A stretch of DNA of 11,299 bases from positions 1 to 11,299 of the forward strand of contig CAMWKN010000014.1 of NCBI GenBank assembly GCA_947174825.1, read 5' to 3'. Position 1 is the stretch's first letter, and the number at the start of each line of letters is the position of its first letter. This DNA is from an uncultured Clostridium sp. Its GTDB lineage: Bacteria > Bacillota_A > Clostridia > Lachnospirales > Lachnospiraceae. Both the position numbers and the translations under genes were made by a program. Shown here piece by piece: positions 1 to 6,225 of the stretch. The notes under the pieces were generated by a model. The model did no database searches. It had not been told where the DNA came from and saw nothing but the letters and a program-made list of their open reading frames with translations.

Positions 1-937
1 GGTCTACATTGCCAGCTCCATAATTTTGCCCCACAAAAGTAGTACATGCCTGCCCAAAAGAATTAATTACATAATAGGCAAAAATTTCAATGTTAAAAGC
101 AGCAGAAGATGCCGCCATCACATCCGATCCCAGACGATTAATAGCAGACTGGATACAGAGGTTGGAAATCGAAAATACCATGCCCTGCAATCCTGCTGGT
201 AAACCGATCCGAACCATAGCAGCCAAAACCTGCCGATCAATCCGCAGTTCTCCCACCTGTAAACGAATATGATCCTTTCTATGGCATAAGAGATAAAACA
301 GCATGGCAGAACTGATTAAATTGGAGACTACCGTTGCAGTAGCCACACCATCTACTGTCATTTTCAACACTCGGACAAAGAATAAATTCAGCGCAACATT
401 AATCACACCCGAAATAACCAGACAAATCAGCGGTGTTCTGGTATCCCCCTGACTACGGAAAATAGCCGATTCAAAATTATACAGAAAAATCACCGGAAGC
501 CCCAGCAGATATACCCTCAAATACAACAAGGATAAGGGAAACACATCATCTGGAACCGATAATAAACGAAGTAAATAGGGAGCGGCTAATTCTCCCAAAA
601 CTGTCAGAAAAATACCACTGAGTACAGCAAAGACTACCGATGTATGTACCGCTTTACGGACACCATCACTATTTTTCTGTCCGGTAAAACGAGAAATCAC
701 CACATTAGCACCCAGAGCAATCCCCACAAAAGCATTCACCAACAAACCGATAACCGGACTGTTACTTCCCACTGCCGCCATGGCATTTTTTCCAGCATAC
801 TGACCAATAACCGCTACATCTGCTGCATTGAATAATTGCTGCAAAATCCCAGTTGCCGCCAAGGGAAGGGCAAACTTCAGAATTTTATCTGTCAGGCTGC
901 CCTGAAGCATATCCATATTTTCTGTTTTTGTATTCAT
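1..937 (-). CDS. MATE family multidrug efflux transporter (partial, C-terminus beyond window)
   Basis: Reading the minus strand from the ATG at 937 gives an uninterrupted frame of 312 residues that leaves the window at its left edge. Family members are usually about 440-460 residues, so roughly the last third is missing. It would be a polytopic inner-membrane antiporter that exports drugs or metabolites in exchange for Na+ or H+. Seen: an N-terminus with LTDKILKFALPLAATGILQQ, a following NAADVAVIGQYAGKNAMAAVG stretch, repeated long hydrophobic segments, FRSQGDTRTPL in the middle, and FVGQNYGAGN near the cut end. All are typical of NorM/DinF-like MATE proteins. The start lies 48 nt after the folC stop, with an AGAGG site about 12 nt upstream, which is rather far. 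It may be co-transcribed with folC. Substrate cannot be told from sequence. Confidence 0.9.
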   Translation of the reverse strand, partial: MNTKTENMDMLQGSLTDKILKFALPLAATGILQQLFNAADVAVIGQYAGKNAMAAVGSNSPVIGLLVNAFVGIALGANVVISRFTGQKNSDGVRKAVHTSVVFAVLSGIFLTVLGELAAPYLLRLLSVPDDVFPLSLLYLRVYLLGLPVIFLYNFESAIFRSQGDTRTPLICLVISGVINVALNLFFVRVLKMTVDGVATATVVSNLISSAMLFYLLCHRKDHIRLQVGELRIDRQVLAAMVRIGLPAGLQGMVFSISNLCIQSAINRLGSDVMAASSAAFNIEIFAYYVINSFGQACTTFVGQNYGAGNVD

Positions 938-985
938 TACAATTTCTGACCTCTTTTCTGTAATCTTGAAAGGATATCATTTGAT

Positions 986-2419
986 CTAAGTTGCATCAAA
1001 ATATTCATATACCTCATGCAGAAAGGATAAAGAGCCAAACACCACAACCCGTTCTGGTTTCTGTATTGCCAGATCCAAAGCCTCTCTTACAGTTCCACAT
1101 GCCTGTACTGCCAGATCCACAACTTTATCTCTGGATCCACATGTCTGTACAGCCGGATCCAGAATTTTTCTACCAGGTCCACATGTCTGCTGAGATTTCT
1201 GCCTGTCATTAACTACTTTTATCGCCTCAGCCAAAGCCTCTGCCTCCAAACCTCGCTCACCGGGCGGCTTAACAGTATAAATCCGACTGGCTAAGGGTAA
1301 CATTTCCTCTGCCATCTGCATATAATCCTTATCCCGAAACACACCAAAAATATAACTAAAATAACCTCCCGGAAAATATGTTTCCAGAGATCGTCTCAGT
1401 TCCATTGCCGCCTGGGGATTATGTGCCCCATCCACCATCACATAGGGAGATTCACTGACACATTCAAACCTGCCCTTCACCCGGCTTGCATCAATCCCAT
1501 TCCGTATGGTGATATCCTGAATACTCCGATATCCAATTTTTCGCAATACCTTTGCTGCTTCTATTGCCGTAAGTGCATTTTCAATCTGATAAATTCCCTG
1601 TTGGTGAATGTAAAATTGGACTCCCTGATAACAAAAGCTTGTCTTTTCCATATCGTATTGTATCTGTCCCACTTTCTGTACATCAGCAACATACAATGGA
1701 ATTTCCAGTTTCCGACAAACATGCTGCAATATAGCATCCGCAGATCTGTCCTGTTTCACGGACACAGCCACACTGCCAGATTTCAGTATTCCTGCCTTTT
1801 CTTCCGCAATCTCTTCTACCGTTCCACCCAGAAAAGCAGTATGGTCCAGGCTAATATGAGAAAAAAGACATAGTATCGGTGCTGTAATAATATTTGTCGC
1901 ATCCATTCTTCCACCCATACCACATTCGATGATTGCCACGTCTACTTTCCATTTTTTCATTGCCATCAAAGCCATAACTGTTTCGATTTCAAAAGCCGTG
2001 GGCGACATCTTTTCCTGTATCTCCATCTGTTCTGCTAAATTCTTTAAATAAGTCAATATCTCTGCTGTCTCCTGCTCTGAGATATATTCTGTTATGATCT
2101 CTTTGACCTGTTCTTCATTCCATGTGAAATTTTCCTTTGGCTCAGATGCTTGTGGACGAATTCTCTGTATCCTCTCCCGATACTCCAACAGCGTTGGAGA
2201 CACATAGCGCCCCACAGTATAGCCAGACAATGCTAGAATATTACTCAAATAGGAACCAATAGATCCTTTTCCATTGGTTCCTGCAATATGTATGATCGAA
2301 AGCTCCCGATCCGGATTTCCTGCCAATTCACACAGTCTCCGTACTGGTTCTAACGAATACTCACTTCCCTTATTCTTTTGTAGTGTGGTTATATAATGAA
2401 GTGCCTCCTGATAATCCAT
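986..2419 (-). CDS. folC: Bifunctional folylpolyglutamate synthase / dihydrofolate synthase
   Basis: A cytoplasmic Mur-ligase-like enzyme that uses ATP to add glutamate to dihydropteroate and/or to reduced folates, which keeps folates in the cell. The 477-residue protein has the P-loop GTNGKGS at residues 47-53, then SHISLDHTAFLGGT followed by EEKAGILKSG (the Mg/ATP-side motif), VDGAHNPQA for the C-terminal domain, and VVVFGSLSFLHEVYEYF close to the end. This is longer than the usual 420-440 residues. Part of the excess is a run of three 14-residue repeats at residues 412-453 in the C-terminal domain. The ATG at 2419 lies 14 nt after the stop of the TRAP receptor gene, with only a weak AGGGA site upstream, so expression probably depends on that transcript. 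Whether it has both activities or only one cannot be read from the sequence. Confidence 0.95.
   Translation of the reverse strand: MDYQEALHYITTLQKNKGSEYSLEPVRRLCELAGNPDRELSIIHIAGTNGKGSIGSYLSNILALSGYTVGRYVSPTLLEYRERIQRIRPQASEPKENFTWNEEQVKEIITEYISEQETAEILTYLKNLAEQMEIQEKMSPTAFEIETVMALMAMKKWKVDVAIIECGMGGRMDATNIITAPILCLFSHISLDHTAFLGGTVEEIAEEKAGILKSGSVAVSVKQDRSADAILQHVCRKLEIPLYVADVQKVGQIQYDMEKTSFCYQGVQFYIHQQGIYQIENALTAIEAAKVLRKIGYRSIQDITIRNGIDASRVKGRFECVSESPYVMVDGAHNPQAAMELRRSLETYFPGGYFSYIFGVFRDKDYMQMAEEMLPLASRIYTVKPPGERGLEAEALAEAIKVVNDRQKSQQTCGPGRKILDPAVQTCGSRDKVVDLAVQACGTVREALDLAIQKPERVVVFGSLSFLHEVYEYFDAT
1061..1186 (-). repeat. Three tandem 42-bp in-frame repeats inside folC
   Basis: Units lie at 1145-1186, 1103-1144 and 1061-1102 in reading order. 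They encode TCGPGRKILDPAVQ, TCGSRDKVVDLAVQ and ACGTVREALDLAIQ. The ends of each unit (TGTGGA and the GGATC-containing part) are nearly the same, while the middle five or six codons have diverged. The last unit best fits the helix that normally precedes the final VVVFGSL strand in FolC, so the first two look like added copies (inference). Confidence 0.9.
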
Positions 2420-2433
2420 AATTGTATCTATCC

Positions 2434-3492
2434 CTATTCATTTTTTAATGACTCCATTAATTCTTTTCCATAGGAGGAGCTAAAATGATCATAAACCTTT
2501 TCCGTCGCCTTCTTAAATTCCTCCAAATCAGGATAGGTAATATTCATTCCTTTCTTTTGCAGCTTCCCGATATATTCCTGCGTCTGCTTCTGTATCAGCT
2601 GTCGATTGTGCAGTTGGGCTTCAATGGCAGATGCCTGCAAAACCAACTGATCCTCTCTGGATAATTCTTGCCATAAATCATGACGGACTACAAAAAGCAT
2701 GGCATCATAACTGTGGTTCGTAATTGCCAGATTTTCCTGTACCTTATATAATTTATGGTTATAAATGACAGGAATCGGATTTTCCTGTGCATCATACTCC
2801 TCATTTTTCAAAGCGTCATATAATTTGGTAAATTCCAGAACAGAGGGCTCTGCACCTAAAGCAGATAATGTTTCCATCACAATCTGGTTTTCCGGTGTGC
2901 GAATCTTTAATCCCTTCATATCTGCCACAGACTGAACCGGTCCAGCTTTTTTCGATGTAGTCACACAACGGAAACCATTATCAAAATGAGCCAATACTTT
3001 AATGTTATGCTCCTCTAACTCCTTTTCAATCTCCTGCTGTTTTTTTCCATCAATGAAGTTCCATGCCTGTTCATAGTCCGAAAAAAGAAATGGAAATGCT
3101 GACACTCCCACATTATGATCATAACTGGCAAAATTGCCAGCACTGGATACCGTCATATCCACTGTACTGGAAATAACACCTTGAATTAATTCTGCATCCG
3201 AACCTAGTTCTCCATTCGCATGAAGTTCTACCTGAATCCTGCCTTGTGTTTGTTCTTCTACCTGCTCCTTGAATAGAGCCGCAGACTGCACCCGTGGATC
3301 AGATTCATCGGTAGAAAAACCAATCTTTAATACCACCTGATTTTTCGTTTCTGGAGAATCGGTTTGTTCTGCCTGGCTGGACGCCTGACTATCACTCCTA
3401 TTTCCAGAAGAATCTGTTTTCTTTTCCCCACATGCTGTCAGTGAAAATACCATAAGACATACTAACATCACTGCCATTAATCGTTTTTTCAT
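2434..3492 (-). CDS. TRAP transporter solute-binding lipoprotein, DctP family (orphan)
   Basis: An extracytoplasmic receptor that would bind an organic acid, possibly a dicarboxylate, sugar acid or similar carboxylate, for a tripartite ATP-independent periplasmic (TRAP) transporter. The 352-residue product starts MKKRLMAVMLVCLMVFSLTAC, a type II signal peptide with lipobox LTAC and lipidated Cys21. A low-complexity Ser/Gln/Asp linker follows, then the DctP fold. Family marks are LKIGFSTDESDPR, LKIRTPENQ with the Arg that usually clamps the ligand carboxylate, and QENPIPVIYNHKLYKVQ. An upstream ATG at 3507 is in frame, but the GGAGGA at 3500-3505 lies inside that extension, exactly 7 nt before the ATG at 3492, so 3492 is preferred. 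No DctQ or DctM gene flanks it. Its neighbours are serA behind a terminator and folC 14 nt downstream. The ligand is unknown. Confidence 0.9.
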   Translation of the reverse strand: MKKRLMAVMLVCLMVFSLTACGEKKTDSSGNRSDSQASSQAEQTDSPETKNQVVLKIGFSTDESDPRVQSAALFKEQVEEQTQGRIQVELHANGELGSDAELIQGVISSTVDMTVSSAGNFASYDHNVGVSAFPFLFSDYEQAWNFIDGKKQQEIEKELEEHNIKVLAHFDNGFRCVTTSKKAGPVQSVADMKGLKIRTPENQIVMETLSALGAEPSVLEFTKLYDALKNEEYDAQENPIPVIYNHKLYKVQENLAITNHSYDAMLFVVRHDLWQELSREDQLVLQASAIEAQLHNRQLIQKQTQEYIGKLQKKGMNITYPDLEEFKKATEKVYDHFSSSYGKELMESLKNE

Positions 3493-3499
3493 CCCATCT

Positions 3500-3505
3500 T
3501 CCTCC
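3500..3505 (-). promoter_or_regulatory. Ribosome binding site that fixes the start of the TRAP receptor gene
   Basis: GGAGGA on the minus strand stands 7 nt before ATG 3492 and within the reading frame that would begin at ATG 3507. The lipoprotein signal also begins at 3492 (MKKR), so both observations agree on the shorter protein. Confidence 0.75.
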
Positions 3506-3544
3506 ATCTATTCTGTCAAATTATACCTTTTTTCTGTCTCTATT

Positions 3545-3573
3545 ATTATCACATATTTTTCTCTGCGAAACAA
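3545..3573 (-). promoter_or_regulatory. Predicted promoter of the TRAP receptor-folC segment
   Basis: On the minus strand TTGTTT (3568-3573) is followed after 17 nt by GATAAT (3545-3550), which is preceded by TGT and so resembles an extended -10 element. The -35 is weak. A second possible -10, TATAAT, lies at 3520-3525 but has no matching -35. The region is downstream of the serA terminator, where a new promoter is expected. Confidence 0.5.
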
Positions 3574-3618
3574 GCATCTTTTCTATTTAATTCAAGAATT
3601 ATGAGTTTCCCATATAGT

Positions 3619-3665
3619 AAAAAGGAACCAGCTGATGCAATAACACACATCTATTAACTGGTTCC
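3619..3665 (-). terminator. Intrinsic terminator of the serC-serA transcript
   Basis: On the minus strand GGAACCAG (3658-3665) pairs perfectly with CTGGTTCC (3624-3631). An inner GATG/CATC helix can extend the hairpin, and TTTTT (3619-3623) follows directly. It begins 58 nt after the serA stop codon. The opposite strand has no T-run after the stem, so the signal is directional. Confidence 0.85.
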
Positions 3666-3723
3666 CTATGTATACGAAGCCAAATACCTAGAATAGAATT
3701 ATGGCCACACAATATATGAATTC

Positions 3724-4887
3724 TTATTTAATAATACGCACTTTCAATACTCCATCAATAGCAGATAATTTATCTGCCAATGCCTGACTGGATGCAGAAT
3801 CAATATCAAATACCGCATAAGAATAGTCTCCACGGCTTTTATTGGTCATATGGTCAATATTAATTCCCTCTGATGAAAATACATTGGTAAACTGTGTCAG
3901 CATTTTTGGCATATTCTTATGTGCAACCGTAATACGTCCTGCCGTACCACATACGCCTGCATCACAAGCTGGATAGTTAACAGAGTTTCGGATATTTCCA
4001 TTTTCCATAAATTCACGAATTTCATCCACTGCCATAACCGCACAGTTATCCTCTGACTCTGCAGTGGATGCACCCAGATGCGGTGTTGCTATTACATTTG
4101 GCATCTGTAACACTGCTGGATTCGGAAAATCAGTAACATAACGGCGAACCTTACCAGACTCCAGAGCTGCTTTCATATCAGTATCATTTACCAGCAGATC
4201 CCTGGCATAGTTTAAGATCACTACTCCATCTTTCATTTTATTGAAAGCTTCTGCATTAATCATACCCTCAGTATCCGGTAAATATGGTACATGTACGGTA
4301 ATGTAATCACACATCTCATAGATCTCATCATAGGTTTTCACCACAGTAACATCCCGGTTCAAAGTCAAAGCATTCTTCACAGACAGATATGGATCCACAC
4401 CATATACTTTCATACCCAGACGGTTTGCCACGTTTGCCACCAGTACACCAATAGCACCCAGACCAATGACACCCAGCTTCTTGCCTTTTAATTCACCACC
4501 GGCAAAATCTTTCTTTGCCTTCTCCATGGACTTGGCAATATTCTCATCATCTTTATTATCCTGTACCCACTGAATACCACCTACAATATCACGGGCAGCC
4601 AAAAGCATACCGGCAATCAGCAGTTCCTTGACACCATTGGCATTGGCACCTGGTGTATTGAATACCACAATACCCTGCTCTGCACATTTATCCAATGGAA
4701 TATTATTCACGCCGGCACCGGCTCTGGCAATGGCACACAGATTCTCAGAGAATTCCATATCATGCATGGATGCACTGCGCACCAGCACTGCCTCTGCTTC
4801 TGCCATATCCTCTGTCTGTACATAGTCCTCTGTAAAATTATCCAGTCCAATCCCTGCGATTGGATTTAAGCATGTATACTTTACCAT
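3724..4887 (-). CDS. serA: D-3-phosphoglycerate dehydrogenase with C-terminal ACT domain
   Basis: Oxidises 3-phosphoglycerate to 3-phosphohydroxypyruvate with NAD+, the first step of serine synthesis in the cytoplasm. The 387-residue protein shows the substrate-side RAGAGVNNIPLDKC (55-68), GLGAIG of the NAD-binding Rossmann fold (142-147), NYARD with the likely catalytic Arg229, TPHLGAST with catalytic His270, and an ACT domain from about 317 to the end. In the ACT domain His323, Asn325 and Asn343 match the serine-contact positions known in the E. coli enzyme, so serine feedback inhibition is plausible. The usual DVFxxEP segment carrying the catalytic Glu is replaced by the shorter TDFPNP. 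The ATG overlaps the serC stop by one base (TAATG), with GAGGAGG at 4898-4904 as ribosome site, which suggests translational coupling. Confidence 0.96.
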   Translation of the reverse strand: MVKYTCLNPIAGIGLDNFTEDYVQTEDMAEAEAVLVRSASMHDMEFSENLCAIARAGAGVNNIPLDKCAEQGIVVFNTPGANANGVKELLIAGMLLAARDIVGGIQWVQDNKDDENIAKSMEKAKKDFAGGELKGKKLGVIGLGAIGVLVANVANRLGMKVYGVDPYLSVKNALTLNRDVTVVKTYDEIYEMCDYITVHVPYLPDTEGMINAEAFNKMKDGVVILNYARDLLVNDTDMKAALESGKVRRYVTDFPNPAVLQMPNVIATPHLGASTAESEDNCAVMAVDEIREFMENGNIRNSVNYPACDAGVCGTAGRITVAHKNMPKMLTQFTNVFSSEGINIDHMTNKSRGDYSYAVFDIDSASSQALADKLSAIDGVLKVRIIK

Positions 4888-5969
4888 TATGCGTTTTCCT
4901 CCTCGAATTTCTTCATAAATGCCACTAATTTTTCCACGCCCTCAATTGGCATAGCATTGTAGATGCTGGCTCTCATACCACCTACCGTACGATGTCCTTT
5001 CAAGTTGACAAATCCAGCCTCTGCGGCTTCCTTCACAAACTTCGCATCCAGATCATCGTTTCCTGTAACAAATGGCACATTCATCAGAGAGCGGGAAGCC
5101 GGCTCCACAGTTCCCTGGAACATCTTGCTCTGATCCAGGAAATCATACAATACCTTTGCTTTGGCTTCATTGTGTTTCTTCATAGCATCTAAGCCGCCCA
5201 TCTTTTTGATCCACTGGAATACCTTGCCACAGATATAAATACCATATGCTGGAGGGGTATTATACAGAGAATCCGCATCTGCATGGGTCTTATACTGTAA
5301 CATAGTCGGCGTTCCTTCCAGAACATCTTCTGTAATCAGATCTTCTCGGATAATCACGATAACCACACCTGCCGGACCAATATTCTTCTGGACACCGCCA
5401 TAAATCACACCATACTTCGTCACATCTACCGGCTCTGATAAAAAGCAGGAGGAGACATCTGCCACCAAGATTTTCCCCTTGGTATTTGGCAATTCTGGAT
5501 ACTTGGTACCATAAATTGTATTATTCTCACAGATGTATACATAATCAGCGTCCTCGGAAATCGGTAAATCGGAACAATCCGGGATGTAGGAAAATGTTTT
5601 GTCCTCAGAAGAAGCAATCTTGTTAGCCTTACCATACTTGGAAGCCTCCTGCCATGCCTTCTTTGCCCACTGACCTGTCACAATGTAATCCGCTACACCG
5701 TTTTTCATCAGATTCATTGGAATCATGGCAAACTGCTGTGACGCTCCACCCTGCAAAAACAGTACCTTGTAGTTATCCGGAATATTCATCAGATCCCTCA
5801 GATCCTGTTCTGCAGTCTTGATAATGTTATCATATACTTTGGAACGGTGGCTCATCTCCATAACGGACATGCCGCTTCCCTGGTAATCCAACATCTCATC
5901 TGCTGCCTCCTGCAGTACCTCTTCCGGCAACACTGCCGGACCTGCTGAAAAATTATACACTCTGCTCAT
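4887..5969 (-). CDS. serC: Phosphoserine aminotransferase
   Basis: A PLP enzyme of the class V aminotransferase family that converts 3-phosphohydroxypyruvate plus glutamate to O-phosphoserine and 2-oxoglutarate. In other organisms it also serves pyridoxal phosphate synthesis. The 360 residues match the usual family length. Seen: YNFSAGPAVLPEEVL at the N-terminus, MSVMEMSHRSK (34-44) and FLQGGASQQFAMIPMNL (71-87) for cofactor and phosphate binding. GGVQKNIGPAG supplies the Schiff-base Lys195, and GHRTVGGMRASIYNAMP lies near the C-terminus. The ATG is preceded by AAGGAGG about 10 nt upstream. The gene feeds straight into serA by a one-base overlap. A phosphoserine phosphatase gene is not present in the window. 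Confidence 0.97.
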   Translation of the reverse strand: MSRVYNFSAGPAVLPEEVLQEAADEMLDYQGSGMSVMEMSHRSKVYDNIIKTAEQDLRDLMNIPDNYKVLFLQGGASQQFAMIPMNLMKNGVADYIVTGQWAKKAWQEASKYGKANKIASSEDKTFSYIPDCSDLPISEDADYVYICENNTIYGTKYPELPNTKGKILVADVSSCFLSEPVDVTKYGVIYGGVQKNIGPAGVVIVIIREDLITEDVLEGTPTMLQYKTHADADSLYNTPPAYGIYICGKVFQWIKKMGGLDAMKKHNEAKAKVLYDFLDQSKMFQGTVEPASRSLMNVPFVTGNDDLDAKFVKEAAEAGFVNLKGHRTVGGMRASIYNAMPIEGVEKLVAFMKKFEEENA

Positions 5970-5994
5970 CTTGTTTCTGCCTCCTTCATGTATC

Positions 5995-6017
5995 GGTTGT
6001 CAGATTATTCTGCAACC
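5995..6017 (-). promoter_or_regulatory. Hairpin in the serC leader next to the ribosome binding site
   Basis: On the minus strand GGTTG (6013-6017) pairs with CAACC (5995-5999) and CAGA (6009-6012) with TCTG (6001-6004), with a single bulged A and a four-base loop. It ends about 9 nt before the AAGGAGG of serC. No riboswitch class was recognised. A role in translation control is only a guess. Confidence 0.45.
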
Positions 6018-6088
6018 TTGGTTTAAGGGGTCAGAGGGGATATGTAATCATCTCGCCTAACCCATGCTCACAACATATTATCAATATT

Positions 6089-6113
6089 CAAGAGTTACGA
6101 AAGTAACCTCTTG
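6089..6113. repeat. Small inverted repeat in the ilvB-serC spacer
   Basis: CAAGAG-TTAC (6089-6098) pairs with GTAA-C-CTCTTG (6103-6113) around GAAA on the plus strand (TTTC on the minus strand), with one bulged base. No T-tract follows on either strand, so it is not a standard terminator. Confidence 0.6.
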
Positions 6114-6115
6114 TT

Positions 6116-6170
6116 GACTTAGTTTCGCTTCGCATAATGATCGTTATGCGTTAGTGAAACTTCCAGACTT
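6116..6170. repeat. 55-bp palindromic repeat, copy A
   Basis: The first of two adjacent copies that agree at 48 of 55 positions by my count. AGTTTCGCT (6121-6129) faces AGTGAAACT (6153-6161), and CGCATAA (6131-6137) faces TTATGCG (6144-6150), leaving a six-base loop. The outer GACTT/AAGTC pair present in copy B is not formed here. There is no open reading frame and no T-run on the minus strand. Confidence 0.85.
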
Positions 6171-6225
6171 GACTTAGTTTCACTTCGCATAATAAGTATT
6201 ATGCGTTAGTGAAACTTCAAGTCTT
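6171..6225. repeat. 55-bp palindromic repeat, copy B, abutting the ilvB stop codon
   Basis: A nearly perfect long hairpin. GACTT (6171-6175) faces AAGTC (6219-6223), AGTTTCACT (6176-6184) faces AGTGAAACT (6208-6216), and CGCATAAT (6186-6193) faces ATTATGCG (6198-6205), with loop AAGT. Read in the ilvB direction, the hairpin begins at the base after the TAA stop (6224-6226). No U-tract follows on that strand; instead copy A follows at once. Confidence 0.85.

Noticed and set aside
991..1873. Plus-strand open frames opposite folC (991-1212 and 1421-1873)
   Set aside because: They are shadows of the folC reading frame, have no ribosome site or family likeness, and the first simply mirrors the 42-bp repeats.
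5426..5635. 69-residue minus-strand frame within serC
   Set aside because: It is out of frame with a complete, well-conserved serC and resembles no protein family.
6116..6225. CRISPR-like repeat pair
   Set aside because: The two copies are directly adjacent with no spacer and differ at seven positions; no cas gene is present.
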